From the NCBI GenBank assembly GCA_030522415.1, contig CM060109.1, positions 963,001 through 1,027,000 on the forward strand: a DNA stretch of 64,000 nucleotides, in the 5' to 3' direction. This document shows, in pieces, positions 1 to 10,814 of the stretch; the first letter of the stretch is position 1, and each line of letters opens with the position of its first letter. The notes under the pieces are model-generated. The model was given only the letters and a program-made list of their open reading frames with translations. It did not search any database and had not been told where the DNA came from. The position numbers were made by a program, and so were the translations under genes. This DNA is from Channallabes apus (lineage: Eukaryota > Chordata > Actinopteri > Siluriformes > Clariidae).

Positions 1-494
1 ATTATGATCTACAGTGTCGATTGCAGCACTAAGATCGAGCAGGACTAGCAATGAGATGCAGCCTTGGTCTGAAGCTAAAAACAAGTCGTTTGCAATTTTA
101 ACTAGTGCAGTTTCTGTACTATGACGGGGCCTGAAACCTGACTGAAATTTTTCAAGGATGTTGTTTTCCTGCAAGAATGTGCATAGTTGAGCTGATACAA
201 ATTTTTCTAATATTTTTGTCTAATATTTTTAATATAATCGGTCTATAATTTATTTCATTCGCGTCCAAATTTGATTTTTTTAAGAAGCGGCTTAATAACT
301 GCCACCTTGAAAGCTGTAGGGACGTGACCAAGATGTAATGAAGAATTAACAATGTTTAGAAGTGGCTCTCCAACCGTAAGCATCACTTCCTTTAAGAATC
401 TGGTTGGGATTGGGTCTAACTGGCACGTTGTTGATTTAGCAGAGGTAATAAGATATATAAATACAGTATGTAGTGTGTGTATGAATGTGTCCAT
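1..494 (-). pseudogene. L2-type LINE reverse transcriptase fragment, runs off left edge
   Basis: Read on the minus strand, this encodes the start of an L2/CR1-superfamily reverse transcriptase. It contains the segment LDPIPTRFLKEV, then VPTAFKVAVIKPLLKK, and after a frame break [16 protein letters not shown] and [16 protein letters not shown], the palm region before the catalytic YADD. These words are typical of fish L2 elements, which copy RNA by target-primed reverse transcription. The frame is broken near 240-350, so it is not functional. The catalytic part would lie beyond the left edge. Confidence 0.8.
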
Positions 495-532
495 GATTAT
501 CCAGTCAATGTTGGGAGTTTAAAAAGATGTTG

Positions 533-1030
533 TTAATCCTGTGTGGTGGTGTGATTGAGAGACCTTATCGCCTGCGGGAAGAAGCTCCACCTCAGTCTCT
601 CTGTATTGGCCTTCAGGGAGCGGAATCGCTTCCCAGACCGCAACAGAGAAAACAGTCCATTGTTGGGATGGCTGAGGTCCTTCACGATCTTCCTGGCTTT
701 GGTCCAGCTCCGCTTGCTGTAGATCGAGTGCAGGTCAGGGAGCTCGGTGCGGATGATGCGCTCAGCTGATCGCACCACCCTCTGTAGACCTCGTCTGTCC
801 TGCATGGTGCTGTTTCCAAACCAGGTCGTGATGTTACCCGTCAGGATGCTTTCTATGGTGCAGGAGTAGAAATTCCTGAGCACCTTAGAGGGCAGTCTAA
901 AGTCTCTCAAGCGTCTGAGGTGATAGAGACGCTGTCGGGCCTTTTTCACCACGGTGTTGATGTGACAGGACCATGACAGGTCCTGCGTGATGTGAACGCC
1001 GAGGTATTTGAAGCTGTCCACTCTCTCCAC
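533..1030 (-). pseudogene. C-terminal part of a LINE ORF2 (L2/Rex-like)
   Basis: A 165-residue open frame on the minus strand begins inside a LINE ORF2, just after the polymerase core. It shows FKYLGVHITQDLSW, the thumb segment ARQRLYHLRRLRDF, and the tail RSAERIIRTELPDLHSIY through SGKRFRSLKANTERLR, which is very common in fish non-LTR elements. The 5' side is cut at about 1035, as expected of a 5'-truncated insertion. It is a separate insertion from the fragment at 1-494, because in minus-strand order a C-terminal part comes before an N-terminal part. The exact clade is not certain. Confidence 0.8.
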
Positions 1031-1377
1031 TGGCCTCCAATGACGACAAAACCTTTGTAAAATAATTAAAGTAAATAGGGTGCGCTATTCTTTATCGGTT
1101 TTGGTGAACTTAAGTGCATCAGAAAATGAACCGAAACTCCATGTATACTCGCCTCACAGATGTGAAAAATATATACTTATAGAAGGTGAAATGTCTGCTT
1201 TTATATAATCTAATGGAAAACAAATTTCAGATTATGTAATTCATATGAAATGTAAATTATAGGCGCATCCAGTGCTGCAGAGATGACGAGATGACATGAT
1301 CACCTTCATCACAGCCGAAACCAAAGACTTCACTTATCACTTATTTATCAATGAATTATTAAAATGGTCAGAGTCAG

Positions 1378-1745
1378 GGCGGCACGGTGGTGTAGTGGTT
1401 AGCACTGTCGCCTTGCACCTCCAGGGTCTGGGTTCGATTCCCCGGCCAGGCTCGATTCCTGTCTCTGTGTGCATGGAGTTTGCATGTTCTCCTCGTGCTT
1501 GGTGGGTTTCCTCCAGGTACTCCGGTTTCCTCCCACAGTCCAAAGATATACAGGTTAGGCTAATTGGCGTTCCTAAATTGCCCGTAGTGTGTGAATGGAT
1601 GGGTGTATGTGTGTGTGTGTGCCCTGCGATGGATTGGCACCCTGTCCAGGGTGTACCCCGCCTAGTGCCCGAAAGTCTCCTGGGATAGGCTCCAGGCCCC
1701 CCCGCGACCCTGATCACAGGATAAAGCGGTATAGAAGATGAAGAA
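1378..1745 (+). mobile_element. V-SINE (tRNA head, conserved V core), full length
   Basis: The head has tRNA-type box A and box B words (GTGGTGTAGTGGTTAGCACT, GGTTCGATTCC). The core is the conserved vertebrate-SINE domain (GTTTGCATGTTCTCC, GGTTTCCTCCAGGTACTCCG, CACAGTCCAAAGA). The 3' tail ends GGGATAGGCTCCAGGC and ATAAAGCGGTATAGA. It is flanked by a perfect 12-bp target duplication, GGTCAGAGTCAG, at 1366-1377 and 1746-1757. The tail matches, in reverse, the fragment at 59667-59781. Confidence 0.92.
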
Positions 1746-2012
1746 GGTCAGAGTCAGTCTCCCTCCCCGACGCATTCATAATTATTAGTATACTTCTGCC
1801 GGTACTCTGGAAAACTTTGTGTGCGGTGGAGCACTGATTAGACTATGTAATTAACACTAAATTAACAAATAGTGTAAGTAAACAACAAAAGCCCACGTTT
1901 AGAAAAGCATTTTATTTAGACTATAAAAAATTCTCATTGCTGTGCTGTTTGTGGGCAGGGACGTGCTGATGACGTTTGGTCTGCTTTTCAAGAGTAACCA
2001 CTCTCTGTGATC

Positions 2013-2027
2013 TGAGAGAGAGAGAGA

Positions 2028-2072
<45 letters not shown>

Positions 2073-2079
2073 TGTGTGT
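2013..2079. repeat. (GA)n(GT)n microsatellite
   Basis: An AG run of about 17 bp is followed by about 50 bp of GT with one TA interruption. Confidence 0.97.
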
Positions 2080-2514
2080 ATACAAACAGAGATAACCTAT
2101 ATACTGTAACAGTTCATTCTTTGTACAAATAAAGTTGTCAGCTAGTGGACTTGATTGTTTGTCTAAACAACATTTATCCATTGTTTTTCAACTCATTATT
2201 GTACAGTAAATGTCAATAGCTCTGGGTAGTACTCAGAATGTGGAAATTACCATCACTGTAGTATTTCGTTGATACCACATTTTATGACTTACTTAAAGTC
2301 TACTTAAAATTAAAAAACTGTTTTGCAAAATGTCCCTTTGCTCCACCTGTCGATCATTTCAGCAACTAATTAACTTTTTTATTATTTTGCTGTGGTGTAG
2401 CGGTGAGCATGGTTGTAATAGGCATACTGGCTGACTACCTACTGTATGTTGACTCAGAACTTTAGCTTCTTCAGCACGAATTAATGCATCAGTGTAGCAT
2501 GGCATGGAGGTTTT

Positions 2515-2950
2515 AAGGCTGTGGCACGGCTGAAGCATTATTGAAGACCAGGTAGCTTTGATAGCAGCCTTTAGTTCATCTGTACCTTTGGGTCAGGTGT
2601 TTATCATCTTTTAACAATAGGCCCTAGGTTCTTCATGGGAATTAGGTCAGGTGAGTTGTCTGGCCAATCAAGAACAGTAATATCATGGTCAGACAAGTTA
2701 GTGTTACTGTAGTTTTGGCACTGTGGGAAGGTGGTAATTCCTGCTGGAAAAGAAAATTAGCATCTCCATAAAGCTTGTTAGCAGATGGAAGCCTGAATTG
2801 CTCCAAAAATCTACTGGTAAATTTTGCATTGACTTTTATTTCAGTTCCTGGTTTATGTTGTTGAAATGACAAAAGCCATTTTACTTGAATCTGGGATGGT
2901 ATAAGAGCCATTATCATCACAACTAAAGGTTATGTCCCTGCTATTGATTT
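2515..2950 (-). pseudogene. Tc1-like transposase fragment (DDE region)
   Basis: The minus-strand reading gives FRLPSANKLYGDANFLFQ followed by QELPPSHSAK and FLIGQTTHLT. This corresponds to the second and third catalytic parts of Tc1 transposases (usual forms LYGDADFIFQQD, LAPAHTAK, LDWPANSPDLNP). The catalytic Asp of the FQQD word is replaced by Glu and the third motif is degraded. No inverted ends are visible. An old remnant. Confidence 0.75.
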
Positions 2951-3234
2951 ATAAACATTATAACCTACACATATCATCTAGTGCCTTCATCAGAGCTGAC
3001 CTGAAAAAGGCTTCATTTTTTCCTTAAATCTTTATGTGGCCAACATTCTATTACTAAAGCAATCTGCTGATAGGTATCTTTTGTAAACATCTGCAAGAGA
3101 AATGAATGATACTGTTTTTCATCAGTGAATAAAATTTTAGTTTGATGCCTGAAGTAGCTAAATATGGATAAATCATAATAACCTTTCAACAAATAATAAT
3201 AGTACAAAATAATGCTAGAAACATGCTATTTCAG

Positions 3235-3425
3235 GATTTGTGTGTTTAGCTCAGTGGTTAAGGCATTGGACTACGGTTTGGAAGATCCCAGGTTCAAACC
3301 CCACAACCACCAAGTTGCCACTGTTGGACCCTTGAGCAAGGCCCTTAACCCTCAACTGCTCAGATGTATGATGAGATAAAAATGGATAAGAGCATCTGCC
3401 AAATGACTAAATGTATTTGTGTGTG
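3235..3425 (+). mobile_element. tRNA-derived SINE with L2-type tail
   Basis: The tRNA-like head (TTTAGCTCAGTGGTTAAGGC, GGTTCAAACCCC) is followed by CTTGAGCAAGGCCCTTAACC and an L2-type tail (GGATAAGAGCATCTGCCAAA, TGACTAAATGTA). A second copy lies in reverse at 29364-29560. Confidence 0.88.
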
Positions 3426-3655
3426 TTTGTAAGTGACCTTCACAATGATAAAACAGCTGGACAGATGGAGAAAAAATACACTACCTTCCCTCCAGCTATG
3501 TCCTGACCCCTCCTCCAATGCCCTACAGCCTTCATATGCTGTTTGGTACACTTTTTTCCTTAGTGCAGAAAATATACCTGAGTCTGTGAGTCCAAAGTGC
3601 TGAAGATTGGGAAATATTAAGTGTGAACTAATATACAGTGTTAAATACATTGTTA

Positions 3656-4118
3656 TACAGGTCCTTCTCAAAAAATTAGCATATTGTGATGAAGTTCATT
3701 ATTTTCTGTAATGTACTGATAAACATTAGACTTTCATACTGTATATTCTAGATTCATTACACACAACACAAAGTAGTTCAAGCCTTTTATTGTTATAATA
3801 TTGATGATTGTGGCATACAGCTCATGAAAACCCAAAATCCCTATCTCAAAAAATTAGCATATCATGAAAAGGTTCTCTAAACGAGCTATTAACCTAATCA
3901 TCTGAATCAACTAATTAACTCTAAACACCTGCAAAAGATTCCTGAGGCTTTTAAAAACTCCCAGCCTGGTTCATTACTCAAAACCGCGATCATGGGTAAG
4001 ACTGCCGACCTGACTACTGTCCAGAAGGCCATCATTGACACCCTCAAGCAAGAGGGTAAGACACAGAAAGAAATTTCTGAACGAATAGGCTGTTCCCAGA
4101 GTGCTGTATCAAGGCACC
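3656..4118 (+). mobile_element. Tc1-like transposon, left half only
   Basis: The left end reads TACAGGTCCTTCTCAAAAAA, and the word CTCAAAAAATTAGCATAT occurs twice about 190 bp apart (3667 and 3843), as in the long inverted ends of this fish Tc1 family. The leader is followed by the transposase start at 3992. The element stops abruptly at 4118, where gypsy sequence begins. No matching right end is present in the window. Confidence 0.88.
3992..4118 (+). pseudogene. Tc1 transposase N-terminus (helix-turn-helix)
   Basis: The ATG at 3992 opens MGKTADLTTVQKAII and continues through [19 protein letters not shown], the first paired-like helix-turn-helix that binds the transposon ends in Tc1 proteins. 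The frame is intact for about 42 codons and is then replaced by unrelated reverse-strand gypsy sequence. It could at most make a DNA-binding stub fused to nonsense residues. Confidence 0.85.
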
Positions 4119-5674
4119 TCAGCTCCGTTCCTCCGGGCCGTAGCCCTCCCACTCAACTAGATCTTGCAGAGCCCCCCCTCTCCTCCGTGAGTCCAGCAGT
4201 TCCTTGACACTAAACGCTGGGGCACCCTCTATCTCCACAGCCCCGGGGAGTGAAGGTTCCGCTGCTCCTTCGTCTAATGGCCCCCAGACCACTGGCCTGA
4301 GAAGAGAGATATGGAAGACAGGATGGATACGCAGATGTGCAGGAAGTTTTAATCTAAATGACACTGGGTTTATTTGTGCGGTGATGGGGAAAGGACCAAT
4401 GAACGTGGGGGACAGTTTTCTACAGGGGAGATTGAGGTGCAGGTCCCGTGTCGAGAGCCATACCCGATCGCCTACCTGGAGCGGACGACTTTCCCTTCGC
4501 CGCCTATCGGCATGTTTTTTGAAACGCTGCACTGCTTGGGAGATCTTGGTATGTGCGTCCTCCCATACTTTCTCCGCACTTTCGAACCACTGGTCCACCA
4601 TGGGCACATCGGTGGGAGTGGCATCCCAGGGACATAGCAGGCCTTGATAACCCAGCACACACTGGAACGGCGTTAGGCCAGTAGAGGAGTGGCGCAGGGA
4701 GTTTTGTGCGTATTCCTCCCAGGTTAAACAGTCTGCCCATTCGTGCTGTCGGCTGCTGCAGTATGCCCGAAGATATCTCCCGAGTTCTTGGACAGTCCGC
4801 TCTGTCTGTCCATTAGATTCAGGGTGATAGCCCGACGTTAGGCTAACAGTGGTCCCCAATTTCTGGAAAAATGCTTTCCAGACCCTGGCGATGAATTGGG
4901 GACCACGATCGGAAACAATATCTTCTGGTATGCCGTAGCAGCGAAACACAAAAGTGAATAGGGTTTCCACCACCTGGAGGGCTGACGGAAGGGAGCGAAA
5001 CGGGATGAACTTGCATCCCTTTGAAAATCTATCCACTACTACTAGAATTGTGGTGTACCCTTTCGATACCGGCAGATCTCTGACAAAGTCCACGGCGATG
5101 TGGGACCACGGTCTGTTTGGTATTGGCAGGGGAGTTAATTTTCCAACTGGTAGACTACGTGGGTTTTTTGTAGTCGCACACACTGCGCAAGACAAAACTA
5201 CTTTCTTCACGGTTTCCCGCATCTTTGGCCACCAGAACTTTGGTTCTAGTTGGTGTTGGGTTCGTGAGACGCCGGGGTGTCCAGATGCTAGGCTCGTATG
5301 AGCCGCGATCATCACTTGTTCGCGCAGTGGCTCCGGCACGTAGGTTAGATTCGGAGGGCAGTTCCTAGGCGCGGGGTTGGACCGCGCTCACTGAACTATC
5401 TCCGACTCGATGTCCCACGCGATCGGAGCCACTACGAGTGAAGATGGCAGAATGGGCTCCGGAGTTGTAATGGGCTCCGGCGACGGATAATAGCGTGAAA
5501 GCGTATCCGCTTTTATATTTTTCGAGCCGGGGCGATAAGTAATAACAAATCGGAAACGCGTGAAGAAGAGCGCCCATCGGGCTTGACGTGAGTTTAACCT
5601 CTTTGCTCGTTGGAGGTACTCCAGATTCCTATGATCAGTGAGCACCGTAAATGAATGTTTCGCCCCCTCTAAAG
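4119..5674 (-). pseudogene. Ty3/gypsy (sushi-like chromovirus) pol fragment: RNase H end, integrase, chromodomain
   Basis: The minus strand starts inside RNase H ([20 protein letters not shown], then [11 protein letters not shown]). It continues through integrase: zinc-finger cysteines in [17 protein letters not shown] and VSDRGPQF with catalytic Asp residues, and NGQTER with catalytic Glu. Next come the GPF word (FIGPFPI) and the chromodomain ([13 protein letters not shown]), where it is cut at 4119. One in-frame TGA at 5387-5389 interrupts it between RNase H and integrase. The rest, about 400 codons, is open. It is the same family as the element at 46639-52112, but its integrase keeps all three catalytic residues. 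No LTR or target duplication is present. The junction at 4118 has only a CTC overlap with Tc1, so it probably arose by recombination. Confidence 0.9.
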
Positions 5675-6162
5675 ATGATCAGTAATATGCAGAAAGCTTT
5701 TTCAGTACAATAATACCAGAACCAGTTACAGAATTATTACATCATTTCTGTCATTAGGTTATGCTCAGAGATTCACGAGAAGAAAAGTGTGTATTATAGT
5801 GTTTAATTAATTTATGTATTTATCCACTATCCATATACAGTACTTTTATATTACTGTAAAATCTTTTTGAATTATTATTGGTTTTCCTCAGACAGAGTGC
5901 TGGACTCAGATGATAAATACTTATGTTTTTCCATTTTTCTGCAGTAAATATCCTGGGATTTGTGATATTTAGGTTGTGTCACAAATTCTTGTGTTTGGTA
6001 GAGGAAATTTAAACATTCACTTAAGACCCATTCTTCACCAATTAATGAATCCAATATGCCAGAGGTACAGTACTAATCATGCTCATGCATTAATCTGCCC
6101 AAAACATGTCATCACTACTGTGGAAATCATAATTTGCACATAATGAACATACAATATTCATA
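5675..6162. other. AT-rich stretch, nothing recognised
   Basis: No open frame, RNA gene or repeat that I recognise lies between the gypsy fragment and the Tc1-like left end. Confidence 0.5.
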
Positions 6163-6616
6163 CACTCACCAGCCACTTGTTCAGGTGAACCTTGCTAGAA
6201 CTGGGTTGGATGAAGCTTTGCATTCATAACTTCCTGAAGTCTTTGTGGTACAGATTCAACACAGTGGAGATCTGGGGCCTCATGTATCAACGCTGCCTAC
6301 GCACAAAAACTTTGCTTACGGCAGTTTTCACGCTCACGGTCGGATTTACTAACAGTGAAATTAACGTGAGAATGTGCGTTCTTCCATGCCAACTTCATGT
6401 CTGAAGTGTGTTTCTTGTGTGTGTTTGTTTTATTTACGTTGGTGACTCGTAGAGGCAATTATGTTAAATTGCACACTACAAAGTATTGCACCAACACGTG
6501 AAAAACATTGCTATTCATTTATTATTGATAAAATGGGTTAATTGACAATATTTTTCTACCAAGTATGTTATTTAGAACATATAAAAGCATTTGCAATTGT
6601 ATACAACCCTTAGTCT

Positions 6617-6691
6617 ATGGCAATGACAGTGTTGGCCTTATTAGAGGACTGTTACGCTCGTTTTAAGCTTATCTTGGTGAAAAGGGAGTAA
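6617..6691 (+). pseudogene. Harbinger transposase N-terminal codons
   Basis: The frame from the ATG at 6617 reads MAMTVLALLEDCYAR, like the first residues of HARBI1-type transposases (short leader before the RERVFRD word found at about 24612). The frame runs into the DIRS boundary near 6685-6690 and stops. Inference: this is exon 1 of the gene whose body is at 24570-25210. Confidence 0.6.
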
Positions 6692-6910
6692 CACTGAGTT
6701 CCCTAGCAAGGCTACACTCGATGCTGCGTGAAAACGCTATGGGAACCAGTTTGTCGCATTGCCGGTCGTTGAAGCATGCTGTGAAAACACGCCAAAGTTT
6801 TTGGCTATATATAACCTCGACAGGTGACGTCATCTGATTAGATGTAGGTGGAGGTTATAAAAACAGGTGAGCCGGCAACGACCTCAGATCATTTGTCTTC
6901 AGCCTTGTTG
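6690..6910 (-). repeat. DIRS left terminal repeat (reverse copy of 23005-23300)
   Basis: AGGCTACACTCGATGCTGCG, CATTGCCGGTCGTTGAAGC, TTTGGCTATATATAACCTCG and GGCAACGACCTCAGAT all recur in reverse at 23024-23300. The TATATATAACC and TATAAAAACAGG words could serve as promoter TATA boxes for the element. Confidence 0.88.
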
Positions 6911-7611
6911 TGAAGCATGCTTGTGATAAACCAGCAAAATAATAAGGTGTTTAACTCACCAATTTGACGAGTTTAAATCCCTCCGTGAGTGATAATCCAT
7001 ATCGGAGTGCGATCTCTATACTGCTTCGACTAGTGCTGCGCGCGCCGCGCATTCCGTGAGAAGCTGCGAGCCGCCGCGCGTTCCCGGCTTAAAACTCGTG
7101 CATCTGACAGAGCTGCGGCAGACGGAGGTAAGAAAACTCCTTTCTTCCGCGTTGTCATCACGAGGATTTCTCTCTTGTTTACCGGAGATGGAAATACAGT
7201 AGCCTTAAGCACTTAAAAAAAAAAAAAAAAAAACTTCAAGCAGTAGACGGAAGCAGCTTCTGTCGGGTGGCCGGGGGGCGGAGCCTCAATGACGCTCTCC
7301 CCCCCCCCCCTCTTAGCTCTCTTCATATGAGTTAACCCTTTCATGGAGTAGGCTGTATTCATGCTGTGTTTTTCCTGCCATCGACTTATTTGTTTATTTA
7401 AATATAGTCGATGTGGAAACGCGGGATTGTATGATGACACCCAGATAGCAGAGACGCTTCACAGGGTATCTCTCTCCTGGGACATCATCCTCCCTGGTAA
7501 GCTTATACTTCCTTTCTAGCTGTGTAGACTTTTATCTTCCCTAGAGGGAAAAGCTTTTCAGGCAGTGGGTCAGCTTGGTGCTCCACTGCACACAGGAGGT
7601 CAGACTGAATG

Positions 7612-7634
7612 AAAAAAAAAAAATAAATAAATAA

Positions 7635-7674
<40 letters not shown>
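7612..7674. repeat. A-rich, (TA)n and (GT)n microsatellite in DIRS leader
   Basis: A run of A, then TAAA units, then TA, then 24 bp of GT. Nearby mononucleotide runs are poly-A at 7214-7232 and poly-C at 7300-7310. Confidence 0.95.
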
Positions 7675-7680
<6 letters not shown>

Positions 7681-7848
7681 AAATAAATGGGGGTGGCCCG
7701 CCAATAGGGAGAGTCACCCAGAATTCCTTTTTAACGAATAAGTGTTCTCCCTGGCACCCCCAGGAGGTCGGTGTTTTGCTCCGCCACCACTGGTGTTTCG
7801 GGCAACATCACTCTCCAATAGGCTGTTAGTTCTTCGGTTTTTCCTGCC

Positions 7849-8441
7849 ATGCTTCAGGATGCCGAACATCTAACACCCCCCCCCCCCCACCATTTAACCA
7901 AGCAGCCGAAACTTTTGCCCTTTTATGAGAAACTGGCAGCGTGGAAGCTACTGCCAAGTATATCTCCTTGGGTACTAAGCACTGGAGAGAGGAACTACAG
8001 GATTCAGTTCTCACTTCACCTTCTGTGTTTTCAATGGCGTGGCCTCCACTTCCATGAAACCGGAAGGTGCACATCTCCTGACAGAAGTTGCTGGGTATGG
8101 GGTCATGGAACATGTTCCCCTACCAGACAGTGAGTCAGACTACTATAATCAGTATTCCTGGCAGAGGAACGGGGGGCTGCGCCCAAATTTTTAGATCTCG
8201 CGGGCTGTACCGCTATCTAAAATAAACGATACAGTTCAATGTTGACTGTTAAAGTGATTGCTCTCAATCCTACCAAGCGATTGATTTGTGACAATCGATT
8301 GAAGGACGCTTACTTTCATATAGAATACTCCCCAACACAGGAAAGACCTGAGGTTCGCTTTTGGGGGCCAAGCTTACCAGTATCGGGTCCTTTCATTCGG
8401 TCTAGCTTTCTCATCAGCACATATTAAAATGCATGGATGTA
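7849..8441 (+). pseudogene. DIRS reverse transcriptase, N-terminal half
   Basis: The plus-strand pieces AAWKLLPSISPWVL, YRIQFS, GVMEHVPLPDSES, NGGLRPNF and RLKDAYFHIEYSPTQERPE correspond, in order, to the finger domain of DIRS reverse transcriptases (usual core words YRIQF, GGLRPILDLR, DLKDAYFHIPI). The frame changes several times, with stops after GGLRPNF and in the RFWGPS region. The last residues, KCMD, are cut by the TA insertion site at 8440. The partner half resumes at 20508. Confidence 0.82.
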
Positions 8442-8468
8442 CAGATGTCGCCCTTAAAACCCTGCGTG
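8442..8468 (+). repeat. Left inverted terminus of large element copy 1
   Basis: It begins CAGATGTCGCCC and is followed by GC-rich subterminal sequence with palindromic TTCCCGCGGGA and repeated GCCGC words, then AAGGACTTTATCTAAAAGCC. The same order is found at 35831-35998. Confidence 0.9.
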
Positions 8469-8639
8469 TTTTCCCGCGGGATGCCGCAATTTAGCGCGCG
8501 GCTTGCCGCGACTTGCCGGAGGCAACATTCGGGAATTTAAAATAAATGTGTTGTGCTTCACTGAATATCCGCCAGATGGCGCATAGAAGGACTTTATCTA
8601 AAAGCCGGTGGTCCGGGAAAGTCAGTTTCCCTATGTTTC

Positions 8640-9500
8640 CCCGGTGGCGCGCAGATTCAAATCATGACGTCACTCGCTACCTAACGCTGAGAAGGCGAAC
8701 GAGGATTTTAACAGTTTTTCTCTCGTTTTAAAGTGTTTTTATGAACTTTTTGAATTAAACAAATAACCTATGCATAATAATCGAGTGTCTTTTCGCTTTT
8801 TTTTGTATATTTGAAGATAATTCATACGTTTTAAGCCGCTGCAAAAGGCTGGTTTGCTGGGCGAGTACTGACATCACGACTACTTTTATTACACCTACAT
8901 TTGTTTATTTGTATATGTATGTTATTAATATTAATTTTTTAGAGATTGTGTGTGCGTGCACGGAGAGTTTGTGTTGATAAGTGTATGTGGATAAGTTGAT
9001 AAGTGTATCAGAAAGCATTAAAATGTTCATTTGAATTAAAATGACACACACACGTCTGTATATACAGTATATCAATTACATATATATCAATTTCATTAGT
9101 TCGTTCATTCTATTTGAAGCTTCTGATGTTTTTTTTTTTTTTTGGTTTGGTTAGATTAGTTCTGAACTCGCTTCCGTGAAACTATCGCTAAAACAATGTA
9201 CTGAGCCCTCCTGAGGATATAAAGCTTTATTATTGTGTTTGAATAAATATTCAGATCTACCACAGCAGGTAATAAACTATGGTGTGTCATAACCGAAGCA
9301 AACACCACGATTATGCCTCGTTTCGTTCGACGGGAACGTGGTTCACTTGGCCGCGGTGTATTATAAACCTGTGGAATGTTTCACTGTTTATGCTCACATA
9401 AGAGTAATAAAAGCGAGTGAAATGTGGAAATGATGTGTGGCAACTCAATGAGGACTAAAGCAAAGATTTCGGTAACTCCACTGAGTGTAACATCTGCATA
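8640..9500. other. Large element interior, mostly AT-rich, no gene seen
   Basis: 8647-8720 is CpG-rich with a CRE-like ATGACGTCA word and resembles a promoter or first exon. The rest is AT-rich with short simple repeats and no supported coding sequence. Confidence 0.4.
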
Positions 9501-9504
9501 GTGA

Positions 9505-10116
9505 CACTGAACATCTTCACTTTTCCGTTTACCTCTGAAAAAAAGCTGTATTTTTGTTTGTTTATATTTAGAGTTTTTATAACAGTAGAACAAGTACCCG
9601 CGCGCACGCACACACATAGACACACACAAACACACACACACAGACACACACACTCCCCTGAGCCCTCGGGAAACATCCAATCACCGTCGGTATACAAATG
9701 AGTCAAGACGCAGCCTAACGTGGTGTCGTGTCGGATTTCAGTGGTCACGGAGTGGGAAGACTTTGAAGAAGCTGCAGTGACAGTAAACAGCTGAACAACT
9801 TCACTTTTCCGTTTACCTCTGAGGAAAAAAAGCTGTATTTTGTTTGTTTATATTTAGAATTTTTATAGTAGTATAAGAGAGAGTTATAGTTTGGTCTGTA
9901 CTGTAGTTCGCACCCTTGTAGAGAATAAATAAATGAATAACACCTTCATATCCCCTCTCAAGAGTGTCATAGTCCATTGTTAGTTTTAATGATCTGGCTG
10001 AAACTAATTATCACTACATAAGTACCCTAACACCATTGATCATGAGTCTCAGCTGAACCTAATTCTATACTTGTAACAGAAAATGTAGATGCAGATTCCA
10101 AATGTGTATTTATATA

Positions 10117-10178
<62 letters not shown>

Positions 10179-10435
10179 GTGTGTGTGTGTGTAGGCTCTA
10201 CGCAGGGGCAAGAGAGGGCAGCGCACCCTTAAATGTCTGCACATGTTAATATATTCCTAAAATGTATATATTACAAGTTGATAAACTGATCTGCGGTAGC
10301 GGAAAAATCCGCTGAAAATAGGACATGCTGCAGCGCACACACACACATACACACGCGCACACACACACACACAGACACACCTCCCTTGAGCCCTGCGTCT
10401 GTCGGATTTCAGCGGTCACGGAAAGACTTTGAAGC
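9505..10435 (+). repeat. Local imperfect duplication with CA tracts
   Basis: 9516-9595 (CTTCACTTTTCCGTTTACC through TTTGTTTATATTTAGA) recurs at 9800-9872. 9600-9770 (CA tract, CTGAGCCCT, GTCGGATTTCAG, GGTCACGG, GACTTTGAAG) recurs at 10335-10433. Confidence 0.8.
10117..10192. repeat. (GATA)n then (GT)n microsatellite
   Basis: About 15 TAGA units are followed by about 14 bp of GT. Confidence 0.97.
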
Positions 10436-10814
10436 AGTTTATATATGAATCTAAGCTTGAACTTATCAGCATTGTAAATATATAATACTTTTCAAATAAA
10501 ATCGCTATTACTTTGCCCCTGAAGTTTAGTTTAGCACACACAAAAAACAGAAAAGTCATTTCTAGTAAATCAACGGAATGTGTAGTTTATTTACAGTAAT
10601 TCATTAAAAAATGAATATACATTGTACAGTACACGGTAAACACGGGAAAGATTACAAAATGAAAAAACAAACAGTGTCTACTTTATAAACAGCTTAGTAT
10701 GTGCGTCGAGATGCTGAAATCCCTTGCATGTTTTTGCTTCCAAGTGGAGAGATATTTGACCGATAGCCTAGAACAAAAGATCTATAGGTGTGATCACAAC
10801 CCCCTCCGACCGAC

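Larger units (their letters stand above)
1040..2370 (+). repeat. Diverged block related to the interior of the large element (copy 2)
   Basis: 1040-1365 matches 45125-45450 and, in shorter form, 52680-52850. Shared landmarks are AAAATGTCTGCTTTTATATA, CACAGCCGAAACCAAAG and AATTATTAAAATGG. 1935-1985 matches 52570-52620 and 2310-2350 matches 55970-56010, all in the same direction. This is therefore part of a third, decayed relative of the 28-kb element. The V-SINE at 1378-1745 is inserted in it. Confidence 0.6.

Noticed and set aside
1337..1717. 126-codon minus-strand frame
   Set aside because: It lies entirely in the V-SINE. The GIEPRPW-like residues are the usual translation of such SINEs.
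1921..2181. Open frame with long Thr-His runs
   Set aside because: It is a translation of the GT/CA microsatellite.
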